From: Dasania marina DSM 21967
GTDB taxonomy: Bacteria > Pseudomonadota > Gammaproteobacteria > Pseudomonadales > Dasaniaceae
DNA: 64,000 nt
Assembly (NCBI RefSeq): GCF_000373485.1
Contig: NZ_KB891576.1
Location: forward strand, 620,001 to 684,000
Direction of reading: 5' to 3'
This document shows positions 1-10,250 of the stretch, in pieces (position 1 is the first letter of the stretch; every line of letters starts with the position of its first letter). The notes under the pieces were generated by a model. The model saw only the letters and a program-made list of their open reading frames with translations, ran no database searches and had not been told where the DNA came from. The translations under genes and the position numbers were made by a program.

Positions 1-18
1 GGCTATAGCCTGATCAGC

Positions 19-3000
19 CTATTGCTGACCATCTCTTATCCACGCCTTAATGATATCGATTTCACTGGCACTTAAAGGCGTCACTTCAGACCCTCCACCG
101 CCGCTAGGCCCCATAGAGGCACTACAGGTTTGAATGTTGGTTTCTATACAGGTGTAGCTACTATTTATTAAGCTGATTCTTGATTTTATAGTGCCTTCAC
201 TGTGGCAGCTAGCACAAGTATTAGTATCGCCTACGGTACCTCTCACCCTATTAATTAAACCCTCACCGGCACCATCACCATTGCTAGCAGCGATATTATC
301 GGCATAGGAAACATCGGTAGTTACCGACGCTGAAGCGGCCGATGCCGCAGAGCTAATACCATTGCAGCTTGCGGTAACAGTAAATGTGTAAGCCTTATTA
401 CCCGTTAATCCCGAAACAGCATCGCTAGCCGCCGTAGTGCTGGCGTTAGCACGTAAGCCCGAAGGCTTGACGATATAGCTGGCTGTGTTATTACAGCTTA
501 CCGCATAACTAGCCACAGTAATTTGGCTGGCACTATTCACCGTAGCGCTAATAGTGGTGGGTGCTGCCGGTTGTGTGGCACCGGTATCCGCAGCGGCGGC
601 CGACTCATGCCCACCGGCAACAGCTGTCACCGTATAGCTATATTGATTACCACTAGATCGGGTATCTGTGTAAGTCACAGTGGGTGCTGTAACCGTGGTT
701 GCAAGAGTACCATCGCGATAAATATTATAGCTGTCTATATCGCCACCGGGCGATGTCCAGCTTAAGTCTATTTGTGTAGTGCTGGTACCGTCAGATGCGG
801 TGAAGCTGGTGGGGGCTGCAGGAGTAGTGGTTGCTGTTGCCGCCACGGTATCGTTTGACTCAACGCTGTTGTAAACCGCCCTCACTGTGTAGCTGTAGTC
901 AGTGCCTGAAGACAGGCCAGTGTTGCTATAGCTAACGGTGGGCGCGCTAACATTCGCCACATTTACACCATCCCTATACACATAATAACTATCGACATTA
1001 CCGGCAGCTGCCGACCAACTTAAATTGATTTGGCTAGTGCTTATTGTGGTAGCGCTTAAACCTGAAGGATCGTTAGGCTGGGTGGTGATGTTAATAATAC
1101 TAGTAGCGGAATCAATTCCTTGCCTTGCTTTAATGCTATAGCTGTAATTGGTAGCCGGGCTAACGGTGTTATCGCTAACACTACAGCAAGCTACTGTGGT
1201 TAAACTCGCAAAGGTGCCACCATTAACCCTACGCTCAATAACAAAGTTTCTATCTACCTTGGCGACGGGTGTAGTCCAGTGAAAATCCACTTGGCTGATC
1301 GTGGCCGCATCTTCTGTTAATGCGGTAGGTGTTAGCGATAACGTGGTGTCGGTAGCTAAAGCCGTCTGTGCGGTTAACCGCGGCTCCTTACCTGGCTCAG
1401 CACTAGTGTAGATGGCTTCTATTTGGTATTGGTAAGTAGAACTATTCTTCAAATTACTGTCGGTATAACTTGTTGACCCTGCTGGAACGGTTACTAAAAG
1501 CTCCGCTGCTGCACCATCTTTACTACGATAAATATTGTAACCTTCATCCGTAAACGCAACGGGAGGCCCCCAACTTAGATTAATCTCAGTAGCATCATTA
1601 ATATTATCTATAATGGCGGTTAAGTTAGTTGCTTCGGCAGCAGTAGCAGCATCAGTAGTGTAACTAACGCCCGGATTATCAGAGACTGCCGATTCTTTTT
1701 CTAATGAGCCGCCATTATCACTGACTGTGGTGACGTAATAGCTATAACTGGTATCAGATGCACGGTTTGTATCTGAATAATTGGTTTGCGTTTTTGGCAC
1801 AGGACTAATCTTAATATCATCCCGGTAAACCATATACGCATCAAAGTTGCCTCCTGCTGCATTCCAACTCAGATTTATATCACTACGGCTATCGTTACCC
1901 GGCGTTAGCGTTAAACCGCTAGGTGCTAAAGGCCTGGTGCTTTGCGTAGCGCTATTAGACAAGGGCGATTCTTGCACAACATCATTGGCGGTAACTGTGT
2001 ATGTATAGGTTGTACCTGAATTGAGACTAGTGTCTGAATACCTATTAGCATCAGTAGTCGTAATCGTAGTATCTGGGAAGGCTGGGTCTCGGTAAACGGT
2101 ATAATTCACAATTGACTTTTCACCTGCCTCAGGTACTTCCCATGTTAGGCTTATTGTTGTTTCATCAGCAGTACTGCTGCCATCGTTGCTTGCCTCTAAA
2201 TTGGTTGGTGTCAATGAAGCCGTACTTGCTGATGCCGTAGAGGGGTTGGAGCTAAAAGCGCCCACCACGGTTTCAACGCTGTAATCATAGGTTTGGCCAG
2301 CTTCTAGGCCGTCTCCTGAATCATTATCAGTAAAACTAGTGCCGGTAATTAATGAACTGCCATTAAGCGGTGATCCCGTTGCTGTGGCATTACGGTATAC
2401 GTTATAGCCATCAACATTACTAATGCCGGTTACTGCAGACCAAGCAATATCTATCTCCGTGGTGTTTGCAGTAGCATCCACCGTTGCTGTGACATTACTC
2501 GCCGCCAGCGTGCCCGATGGGGTAGAGTCTATAATAATAGAGCCAAAACCTGCCGCGGGCGCACTAGAGATACAATTGGCTGAGCTAGACGTGGTTGATA
2601 AACTGCCATCAAAATCAGCCACCTGATATTCAATAACATCAACACCACGCACAAAGGGGTCGTTAAGCTGATAACTAATGGTTTGGCCACCCGCCTCGAT
2701 ACTGGCACTGCCATAAGTATCATCAACAACAGAGTCTATGCTCACACCACCGTCACCCAAATCACTAAGCAATGCTACAACGGAAATATTAGATAAGCCT
2801 ATAGACGAATATAAACCCGAACTATTCGCCGTAAAACATTCTGCCACAGGAACTTTATCGTTTATAACAACGCTTTGAGTGATTGATGCTTGTGCGCCAT
2901 AGGCATTGGTAGTAGTTAAAGTAATGTCGTAACTGCCACCAGGCATGTCGGCGATGAATGAACTCATTAAGCCGCCAGTGTTATTTAATTGCGAACTTGA

Positions 3001-5262
3001 GCCACTGGGAGAAACCATAGACCATTGATAGCTTTCAGAAAACACACTATCGCTGGCCTCAACAATAATCAGCTCATTAATATCCGGTGTCGACAAATTA
3101 ACGCTAAAAGCTGGCACCGGAAACATCGGTTTTAAGGGCACGGTATCACCCAAGCCCATTAAATGCTCGCGCAATAAAGTCGCTGAGGAATCGGCGCCAG
3201 CAGTTAATGGCACCCAAAATCTATCCATGGATAAACGCGCGCCCGGCATTTTTCCCATCTCATAAATACGAGCAATCACTTGATCTTTATCGGCTAAAAC
3301 TTTGGCGTAGCTATCGTAGTTATTATTTTTATCCGCTAACTGAGTATGACAAATACGGCAGGTTCTAGTGAATACATTGTGATATAAATCTTCCTGACCC
3401 TGCCAACCGACTGGCACATATTCACCATCAAAGTTGCTATTAGGTAGTTTGTCGACAGCGTAACTCATCGCACTATCACCATACCAGCCATGAACTAAGG
3501 CTATAGATGCCTCATGGCGGGTAGGGTCATCTTTATAAGTAGCCAATGCACCTAAGTTAAGTTTACGAAACGCTTTTTCTTGTGACTCACGGCTGTATTG
3601 TTTAATTTCACTGTCGGTGAAGTTATCGCTATTTAACGTAGGCTCAATAAGTTGGGCATTATTGGCATGGCTATATAAAAATGAATCTAAATCCCAGGGG
3701 ATAAAGGTAGCGTTGAGATCAGCATCGGCGATATTGGTAAAATCTCTATCACCAGGGTGACTTTGGTGGCAAATAGTACAGGCGCCAGGAATAAAACGCT
3801 CGCCATTACCGTCAAAATTTAAACTGCTTACCCGTATATTTTCACCGGTTCTCTCATCCGGCACATAGGCAAAAAACTTAACGATTTTTGCATTGGCACC
3901 GCCGCTATCAGGATTCTCACTATACTCCATCGCCACCACAGCAAAATCACCTTTCTGCTGCATGCCATCCTCTATCGTGGGGTAATTAACAACATAGCTA
4001 TATACGTTGCCGTTACTGGCTTTGCGCAAATACATATCGCGGCCAAAACCCAAGTCATAATTATTAACATATAACGCATGAGCAATATTAGGGTCATCAA
4101 TCTTATTGCCTTGGGCATCGATGAAACCGGCATGCTCTAACCAACCATCTAGGGTGGCTAAGTCGCCACTGGGGTCTAGCAAATTATAATAAGCATTGGC
4201 TGTTAAAGCGGTATCTAAACCCAGCTGACGGCGAACATTCGTGGTTGACAATTCAACAGCACTGGCACTAGTCCATGTTTGTAGTAAGGCGCCATTGGCT
4301 GCAGCTACCGCGCCTATCGTTGTACCTATGGCATTAATAGCAATAATTTGTCGTGTGTCGACGTTAGTCGCAGCAGGGCTATTATCCATAGCCAGTAATT
4401 CAAAATCGACGACCGCTGGCGAGCTAATAGTAATTTTTAATTTTAAATAGGCATTTGGAATCTCATAAGCTTCCACCCGACGGTCACGATTATTTTTTTC
4501 AAAATGTTGGTTAATATCATCAGCATCAAAGCGAACTAAATCAACCGTTAATAAAGGGTTGCGGGGGTCCGCTAAAGGGTTATAACTCGCCGCTGGATTG
4601 AAGTTAGCAGGAAACAAACCCGCGATCCGCTGTGTGTTAACAACCATCTGATCCATCTTGCCTAAGCGGTTGCGCCAGTGGGCTATTGTTTTGACCGTTA
4701 CAGTGAAAGGCCGTGTATTAGCGCCGGTATCTTCAGCTTCACGCAATGCGGCTAACAAAAGCAGTTTACTCTTAGGCGTGGCAGGGTCTTCTAACAGCTG
4801 ACCGGCATCATCAACAGCGATGACATCAACAAAAACCTCATCACTCGCCGTGGTACCATTGGCATCGGTTACCGTTAATTTAAAACCCAAGGTATCCTTA
4901 TTAGCGCTAGCTGGTGTATTAAACGCAACGGCACTAGCTGTACGTTCAATTAATTGAACCGCAGGGCCTTCGGTTTGCTCCCACTTAAAAGAAAGTATAG
5001 GCGCGTAATCACTGTCGCTATCTTTACCTGTTAAAACCACCTCACTATTAGAGCGTGTTTGGTAATTTTTGGTAGGTGCGTTTGAGACTTTAGGAATACC
5101 TAAAGCTTCAGCATTAGCCGTAGGTGGTAAGTCATCGTCTTGATAGCCAACGCCACTACCTCCACCACTACCGCAGGCACTAAGCATTAACGCCCAAGAA
5201 ACCAAGAATAGTTTTGCTAGCGGCAGAAATTTAATTATTATTGTTTTGAGGGAGCTGATCAT
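19..5262 (-). CDS. Large FN3-repeat trihaem c-type lipoprotein
   Basis: The 1747-residue product starts with a lipoprotein signal (hydrophobic core ending in LSAC, then a Gly/Ser-rich linker), so it is probably anchored in the outer membrane. Three haem-binding motifs are visible: CTICH and CRICH in the first half and CASCH close to the C terminus. Between them lie about eight fibronectin type III-like repeats, recognisable from recurring LSW...YxVYRD patterns. An N-terminal Ig/PKD-like stretch precedes the first haem region. Inference: an extended surface protein carrying c-type haems at both ends, possibly the outermost part of the electron route made by the upstream genes. It is the last gene of the minus-strand cluster, about 100 bp after the barrel gene. 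I do not recognise a named family; the exact FN3 count is an eyeball estimate. Confidence 0.8.
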   Translation of the reverse strand: MISSLKTIIIKFLPLAKLFLVSWALMLSACGSGGGSGVGYQDDDLPPTANAEALGIPKVSNAPTKNYQTRSNSEVVLTGKDSDSDYAPILSFKWEQTEGPAVQLIERTASAVAFNTPASANKDTLGFKLTVTDANGTTASDEVFVDVIAVDDAGQLLEDPATPKSKLLLLAALREAEDTGANTRPFTVTVKTIAHWRNRLGKMDQMVVNTQRIAGLFPANFNPAASYNPLADPRNPLLTVDLVRFDADDINQHFEKNNRDRRVEAYEIPNAYLKLKITISSPAVVDFELLAMDNSPAATNVDTRQIIAINAIGTTIGAVAAANGALLQTWTSASAVELSTTNVRRQLGLDTALTANAYYNLLDPSGDLATLDGWLEHAGFIDAQGNKIDDPNIAHALYVNNYDLGFGRDMYLRKASNGNVYSYVVNYPTIEDGMQQKGDFAVVAMEYSENPDSGGANAKIVKFFAYVPDERTGENIRVSSLNFDGNGERFIPGACTICHQSHPGDRDFTNIADADLNATFIPWDLDSFLYSHANNAQLIEPTLNSDNFTDSEIKQYSRESQEKAFRKLNLGALATYKDDPTRHEASIALVHGWYGDSAMSYAVDKLPNSNFDGEYVPVGWQGQEDLYHNVFTRTCRICHTQLADKNNNYDSYAKVLADKDQVIARIYEMGKMPGARLSMDRFWVPLTAGADSSATLLREHLMGLGDTVPLKPMFPVPAFSVNLSTPDINELIIVEASDSVFSESYQWSMVSPSGSSSQLNNTGGLMSSFIADMPGGSYDITLTTTNAYGAQASITQSVVINDKVPVAECFTANSSGLYSSIGLSNISVVALLSDLGDGGVSIDSVVDDTYGSASIEAGGQTISYQLNDPFVRGVDVIEYQVADFDGSLSTTSSSANCISSAPAAGFGSIIIDSTPSGTLAASNVTATVDATANTTEIDIAWSAVTGISNVDGYNVYRNATATGSPLNGSSLITGTSFTDNDSGDGLEAGQTYDYSVETVVGAFSSNPSTASASTASLTPTNLEASNDGSSTADETTISLTWEVPEAGEKSIVNYTVYRDPAFPDTTITTTDANRYSDTSLNSGTTYTYTVTANDVVQESPLSNSATQSTRPLAPSGLTLTPGNDSRSDINLSWNAAGGNFDAYMVYRDDIKISPVPKTQTNYSDTNRASDTSYSYYVTTVSDNGGSLEKESAVSDNPGVSYTTDAATAAEATNLTAIIDNINDATEINLSWGPPVAFTDEGYNIYRSKDGAAAELLVTVPAGSTSYTDSNLKNSSTYQYQIEAIYTSAEPGKEPRLTAQTALATDTTLSLTPTALTEDAATISQVDFHWTTPVAKVDRNFVIERRVNGGTFASLTTVACCSVSDNTVSPATNYSYSIKARQGIDSATSIINITTQPNDPSGLSATTISTSQINLSWSAAAGNVDSYYVYRDGVNVANVSAPTVSYSNTGLSSGTDYSYTVRAVYNSVESNDTVAATATTTPAAPTSFTASDGTSTTQIDLSWTSPGGDIDSYNIYRDGTLATTVTAPTVTYTDTRSSGNQYSYTVTAVAGGHESAAAADTGATQPAAPTTISATVNSASQITVASYAVSCNNTASYIVKPSGLRANASTTAASDAVSGLTGNKAYTFTVTASCNGISSAASAASASVTTDVSYADNIAASNGDGAGEGLINRVRGTVGDTNTCASCHSEGTIKSRISLINSSYTCIETNIQTCSASMGPSGGGGSEVTPLSASEIDIIKAWIRDGQQ

Positions 5263-5360
5263 TATTTTCTCAAAAATAAATAGCTCTTAAAGCGCAAGAG
5301 CATGGACATTAATATGAAATTTACTTATCGGCGATGGCTAATCAAACAATAAACACACAA

Positions 5361-6848
5361 CTAGAACTCATAACGTAAACCGCCAGATAGTATTTTCTGG
5401 CTATAATCGCCAATATCTTTAATCTCGCGAAAATTCAAATACACTTGAATACCACCACTAGCCGCTGAGCCAAAAGTCGTTTGCTGTGCGCCACGAATAA
5501 CAGCCGCCACCCCAAAGCTATAAATTTTGTAATCTACCTCAACACTATTAGTGGGCAGCAAAAAATAAGCATCTGAAGTCAGCGTTTCCATTGCCCCTAC
5601 ATAGGCTGCCTCAATAAATCGCTGATCACTTTTATGCTGGGAATAATATTGCAAATCAACAAAGGGCATAAACACCCCATACTGTGTCGTTAAGGTATAT
5701 TGCGTTTTTAACGATGCCACCGTTTCTAGCGAATCAATATTTTGCTTACTAACAACAAAATCAAAGCCATCATTATTGATATCTTTTTCTCTGTATTCAT
5801 CAATGCTGACATCTTGATAATTAACACTAACAGAAGGCTCTATTGTTATCGTATCCGTCACAAAAAATGAATAACCTGCCGACATATTAGTTGTGAGGGT
5901 ATGAGCATCATTACTACTTCTTGCCTCAGTGTTAGTACTTGTTGTATTAGGATTAAATGATGGATAGCGAATACTTCTGGTCGTGGTGAAATCACTATAC
6001 TGGTAACCTATAGACGCACTATAAAACCAACTATCTGACTGATATAAAACAAAGGTAGAAAGAGACAATCCATCCATGGTGACGCCACCATCGACTATAC
6101 TTTTTTCAGCATCGAAATCGACTTCTTCAGAAATGTAACCTAATAAACCACCCACCACCCAATGATCATCTAATCGATAATCGAGCCCGGCATTAAGTTC
6201 TGCGCCATCAAAATCAAAAGCATCCTCTCGCTCGCTACCTTCCTGATCGCCATAGGTATAACTGCCATTAATAAAGCCGCCTAAGCGAGACCATAGGTCA
6301 GATGTTTGATCACCGGCGTTAAGCCCGCTGCTATACTTTGATATTCTCGCCAATTCGCCGTTGCCATCAACGTCCACGCCGGCAATATTAAAACCCCTAG
6401 CACCACTACGTAGCGCTGTAATACGTGAAGCCAGGCCTGACAGCTGACCACTCACAAAGCTATCAACTAGGGATTCTTCACTGGCGAATTCTTCGCCAGC
6501 CGTCCAACGTAGTGCAAAACCTAAACCTTCTAGATTTGAATCTAAGCTAAACAGTGTTGGGCCGCTATTGGTTAATTCATTGGCGGTATGAACCAACTCT
6601 CTAACATTATTCCAAACCACAAAGGTTGCGCCACTACAGCTAGACGTAGCAGCTCTTTCCACATCATCGCAACCAGATGCTTTTAATTGATCATAAACTG
6701 CTTGATTGGAAATGGCTGAACGTTCTTCCAGCTCGCTTTGGTATTGACCCTGAAAGCTCAATAAGTCAGCATCCGCATTTTGCTGTAAGCCTAATGTACA
6801 TGCAGTGACTAATAATAAGCGAAAGCCAGTGGATTTATTGTTTTTCAT
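5361..6848 (-). CDS. Autotransporter-type outer-membrane beta-barrel protein
   Basis: I chose the ATG at 6848 because an AAAGGA ribosome site sits about 7 bases upstream and the product then starts with a normal signal peptide (MKNNKSTGFRLLLVTACTLG). A longer reading frame to 6992 would overlap the previous gene. The N-terminal 170 residues are a passenger-like stretch with one likely disulfide pair. The C-terminal half, about 260 residues, alternates polar and aromatic residues as in an autotransporter barrel and ends in the classical terminal aromatic residue (GGLRYEF). Role inferred: outer-membrane anchor or porin of the cluster. The passenger is short and has no recognisable enzyme motif. 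Confidence 0.8.
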   Translation of the reverse strand: MKNNKSTGFRLLLVTACTLGLQQNADADLLSFQGQYQSELEERSAISNQAVYDQLKASGCDDVERAATSSCSGATFVVWNNVRELVHTANELTNSGPTLFSLDSNLEGLGFALRWTAGEEFASEESLVDSFVSGQLSGLASRITALRSGARGFNIAGVDVDGNGELARISKYSSGLNAGDQTSDLWSRLGGFINGSYTYGDQEGSEREDAFDFDGAELNAGLDYRLDDHWVVGGLLGYISEEVDFDAEKSIVDGGVTMDGLSLSTFVLYQSDSWFYSASIGYQYSDFTTTRSIRYPSFNPNTTSTNTEARSSNDAHTLTTNMSAGYSFFVTDTITIEPSVSVNYQDVSIDEYREKDINNDGFDFVVSKQNIDSLETVASLKTQYTLTTQYGVFMPFVDLQYYSQHKSDQRFIEAAYVGAMETLTSDAYFLLPTNSVEVDYKIYSFGVAAVIRGAQQTTFGSAASGGIQVYLNFREIKDIGDYSQKILSGGLRYEF

Positions 6849-6879
6849 AATCGCGTCCTTTGCAACAAATGCAGTAATT

Positions 6880-8532
6880 TTAAATTTTAGATTTAGGCAC
6901 AAAGAAGAAGTCACCGACCTCATGCCCAGCCCCTTTAATTGTTTTATACTCTGGCATTTGATTAAAATTAACTTTTTTAGCCATCTCTTCAACGGAGCCT
7001 CTAACCTTCAAAAACAATTGTGGCCCCGACATGATTTCATCATTACTTTTTAAGGCCGCTAAAAAAGCCTTGGTAAATACCGAATGACTACCGCCAACGC
7101 TATCTAACACGGGCTCATCACCACCCGACGCCAACAGCAGGCGTGAGCGTTTTGACGCCTTATATTTAATATACTCATTGGTATATTTGGCATCTTCACC
7201 CATCATCAAAAAACCTGGCGAACTAGACAGCAAGCCCGAATAACATGAGTCAGACACAACCAGCACACGCTTAGCGTTAAACCTAGCCAAGTGGCGTGTA
7301 ACAAATTCATTAGCAACCCAAAAGGTATCCCTAGGTGGCGCTTCAGCATTAGTTGGCAGCCAATAACCCGATTCAATATCACCTGTTTTTAAACGTGCAC
7401 CATGGCCCGCATAAAAAATCAGTAAATTATCATCCTCTGTTAACTGACTATTGATATTATTAATGGCCTCCATCACAGCCACGTCATCAGCATTAATGAC
7501 TTTTTGAACTTGAAAGCCATACTGATCGGCTAGGACAGATGAAATAGCATTGATATCATTGATCGGGGTATCGAGGTTATTAATTTTGTCATAGTTTTGC
7601 ACGCCAATGACCAAGGCATAATATTTACCAAAATTAATATCTAACGCTTTAACATCCTCACCCTTACTTTCGAAGCTAGCTTGCGCCACCATTTGCGTAG
7701 GCGTTCTAAGCTTTAAATTATCAGTTCGCTTCTGAACAATGATCTTTTTAGCTTTTACTTTTTTATTTTCCTGCTCAAGCTCGTAAACTAAACTTTTAAG
7801 ATCTTCAACTTGTCTTTGTAACGCTTCATCATTCGATAAGCCAGCACTAGCATTTAGCGCAGAGAGCTGTTGATTCATAATATTGATTTGCAAATCTTTT
7901 TTACGAATGGATGCATTTAGCTCAGTTAAAGCAACCGAATTTTGCTTATCAACAGCAGACTGAAAGACTAAACCATCTTCAGGCAGGCCCCATGCCTGTC
8001 TATACCAGCCCAAAGCGGTAACTTTATCTTGCTCCACCCCTAAGCCTTGTTCATACAGCGTACCCAGATTAAATTGCGCCCGCTTATTACCTTGTTCAGC
8101 CGCCTTGGTGTACCAAATAATGGCCGCTTCATAATTAGGTGCAGCGCCTGTGCCTTTCTCAAAAATCTCACCTACGTTGACTTGCGCAGCTGCATCGCCG
8201 GCTTGCGCGGTTTCCATCCATACATTTAACGAGGTCTTATAATCAGCCCTATCGTAAGCAACATATTCACCGCCGCGAATCTGACACTCAGCTGCAGACA
8301 GTGTAGCTGGGCGTCTAGGCGTCATATAGGGGCGAGAGCCTAGCATTCTCATCTGCCCTGGCAGCAGGCAATCCACCACTTGCAGCTCAGCAATACGTTG
8401 CTCACGACTTTTAGCCGCATCTGCGACCATGCCTGTTGGCGCGGCAGCCATACAGCTCACCAAACTAAGCACCAGCACAGAAAATAACGCCATAGAAAAA
8501 CACTTTCGTATAGTGAAAATAAAATTCAACAC
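6880..8532 (-). CDS. Caspase-like (peptidase C14) lipoprotein with Sel1 repeats
   Basis: The 550-residue product has a lipoprotein signal with lipobox LVSC, so it should be membrane-anchored on the periplasmic side. Residues about 95-190 hold Sel1/TPR-like repeats (AAQVNVGEIFEKGTG, AQFNLGTLYEQGLG). A coiled-coil-like stretch follows (about 215-265). The C-terminal 250 residues form a caspase fold with start YALVIGVQNY, catalytic His in FYAGHGA and catalytic Cys in SDSCYSG. Both catalytic residues are present, so activity is expected. The start is GTG at 8532, supported by an upstream AAGG and by the basic residues (RK) it adds to the signal peptide; an ATG at 8493 would lack them. It lies between the kinase and the barrel gene, suggesting proteolytic output of the signalling module. 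Confidence 0.88.
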   Translation of the reverse strand: MLNFIFTIRKCFSMALFSVLVLSLVSCMAAAPTGMVADAAKSREQRIAELQVVDCLLPGQMRMLGSRPYMTPRRPATLSAAECQIRGGEYVAYDRADYKTSLNVWMETAQAGDAAAQVNVGEIFEKGTGAAPNYEAAIIWYTKAAEQGNKRAQFNLGTLYEQGLGVEQDKVTALGWYRQAWGLPEDGLVFQSAVDKQNSVALTELNASIRKKDLQINIMNQQLSALNASAGLSNDEALQRQVEDLKSLVYELEQENKKVKAKKIIVQKRTDNLKLRTPTQMVAQASFESKGEDVKALDINFGKYYALVIGVQNYDKINNLDTPINDINAISSVLADQYGFQVQKVINADDVAVMEAINNINSQLTEDDNLLIFYAGHGARLKTGDIESGYWLPTNAEAPPRDTFWVANEFVTRHLARFNAKRVLVVSDSCYSGLLSSSPGFLMMGEDAKYTNEYIKYKASKRSRLLLASGGDEPVLDSVGGSHSVFTKAFLAALKSNDEIMSGPQLFLKVRGSVEEMAKKVNFNQMPEYKTIKGAGHEVGDFFFVPKSKI

Positions 8533-8611
8533 AGTAACAACCTTACTTTTAATTATTTAGTCCATTAACTCATTACGCGTTTAGCTGCCGCATAAGCACT
8601 CACAAAAACCT

Positions 8612-10147
8612 TTATTTTTCTTCTTTAAGTAAATCTTTATAATTATCATTATTAGCAATGAACTTATAATTGCCTATCTCAGTCAATTGCTTGATGAAAA
8701 AGTCATGCTGCTCACCGCTTGCTGACGCTAACAAACCGGCCTTAAACGCATCTAGAACAACATCAACTTTATCTTCAATATCATTATTACTAGGATGAAC
8801 TTGATAAGCCCTATCCAGATAAACCAAGGCGCCATTATAATCTTTGAATTTCAGTGCAATATCAGCCTCTGCTAAATTCTTCAAAACCAAGGTTTGATCA
8901 GCTATAGGTAACTCTGAAAGCGGAATATCGTCATCTACCGCATCAATAATAAAAGCATTTGCCACTAATACGGTCAGTACAAAAAAAGCTGTTATTAATA
9001 ATCTGCGCGGACCTTTTTCGGCCCACTGTAAGCTGGAAATAAACCGCGTAGCTGTTTGCGTGCGATTCTCACGCTCAACGGCCAAAGTTTTACCTAATAA
9101 TTTTTTATACAGCAGCCCTAGAGATTTATCTAGCTGTGGCTTAAGCGCTTGCGCCTTAACCTCTAAGGCCGTTTCACCTTGATAGGGGTGAAAGCCACAC
9201 AGTAGCTCGACGGCAATAATGCCCAAGGCATAAATATCATCCCTAGGGTCGGGCTGCTGCCCTTTAAACATTTCCAAGCTAGCATATTTAGGTGTTAGCG
9301 CGTTTAACTCACCAGCATCATAATTATCTTTATACAGTTCATTATTAAGCGCTCTCGCGATACCAAAATCTAAAACTTTAGTTTGACCGTTATTAGTGTA
9401 AAAAATGTTTCCTGGTTTTAAATCTGAATGGATAATACCTTTGGAATGTGCGTACTCTAAGGCTAACGCAATTTCGCGAATGATTTTCAACGCTGTTTTT
9501 CTATCTAAAACAACGTCGGTGTTACCCTTAAGAATCGCATCCAGTGGGTAGCCATCTAATTCTTCCATGGTCATAAAAATAGTATCGCCATCACGATCGA
9601 AATCGTAGACAGTAATAATATTAGGATGCGCTAGGGCTTGAGTTTTCTTCGCTTCGCGCTGTAAGGATTTAAAAGCGCTGGCGTGCTGCTGAAAAGCCCC
9701 TGTTAACAATTTTATCGCTATGTGCGGTTGTTCATCATCGGCTTCAACCTTACGTAAATCTAAAGCCTGGCAGACCATGCCCATACCACCCTGGCCAAGA
9801 ACCTTTTGCACAATAAAACGATCTTTTATCGCATCGCCACCCATGGTAAAGGGTTTATGCAGGGTATTGGTTAATGGGTTACGCGTAATAGTGCCATCCA
9901 CAGCGCTAGCTTTAGCGGGCTGCGGGGAGGGGGAAGACGGCGAGTTAACAACCGTTGCGTAGGGATCGTGACTAGTAACTACGGTGGCGTCAAAGTCCTC
10001 AATGATTACTGTGGGCTCAACGCCCTCTGGAATAACTTCGGTGGGCAGGGAATCATCTATTAATATAGCGGTAGCATCATCATCCGACTCAGGGCGAGGC
10101 TGATCTAAGCCAGCCTTTTTAGTATTTGTAGTCGGTTTATCTGTCAT
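8612..10147 (-). CDS. Transmembrane Ser/Thr protein kinase
   Basis: A Hanks-type kinase domain spans about residues 105-370: glycine loop GQGGMG, catalytic Lys in IAIKLL, catalytic loop HSDLKPGN (HSD in place of HRD) and DFG in VLDFGIAR. A single transmembrane helix near residue 385-405 is followed by a 100-residue C-terminal region with a TPR-like segment, presumably periplasmic. The first 100 residues are disordered and rich in Thr motifs (DATAI, EPTVI, DATVV, YATVV) that look like autophosphorylation and FHA-docking sites. The gene follows the FHA and PP2C genes in the same orientation, forming a kinase/phosphatase/FHA module. It resembles PpkA-type kinases of type VI secretion loci, but no secretion genes are nearby. 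Confidence 0.92.
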   Translation of the reverse strand: MTDKPTTNTKKAGLDQPRPESDDDATAILIDDSLPTEVIPEGVEPTVIIEDFDATVVTSHDPYATVVNSPSSPSPQPAKASAVDGTITRNPLTNTLHKPFTMGGDAIKDRFIVQKVLGQGGMGMVCQALDLRKVEADDEQPHIAIKLLTGAFQQHASAFKSLQREAKKTQALAHPNIITVYDFDRDGDTIFMTMEELDGYPLDAILKGNTDVVLDRKTALKIIREIALALEYAHSKGIIHSDLKPGNIFYTNNGQTKVLDFGIARALNNELYKDNYDAGELNALTPKYASLEMFKGQQPDPRDDIYALGIIAVELLCGFHPYQGETALEVKAQALKPQLDKSLGLLYKKLLGKTLAVERENRTQTATRFISSLQWAEKGPRRLLITAFFVLTVLVANAFIIDAVDDDIPLSELPIADQTLVLKNLAEADIALKFKDYNGALVYLDRAYQVHPSNNDIEDKVDVVLDAFKAGLLASASGEQHDFFIKQLTEIGNYKFIANNDNYKDLLKEEK

Positions 10148-10250
10148 TAGTACGCAACCTCAGTCCCAAATCATGTGGTTAATTATATAGGCGCTGTTTG
10201 AAGGGCGCCATTATACTGTTTTTTTGCTGCCCATATCTGTAAAAAAGCCA

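Noticed and set aside
6849-6992. Longer N terminus for the autotransporter-type barrel gene
   Set aside because: It would overlap the caspase gene by over 110 bases, lacks a ribosome site and would bury the signal peptide.
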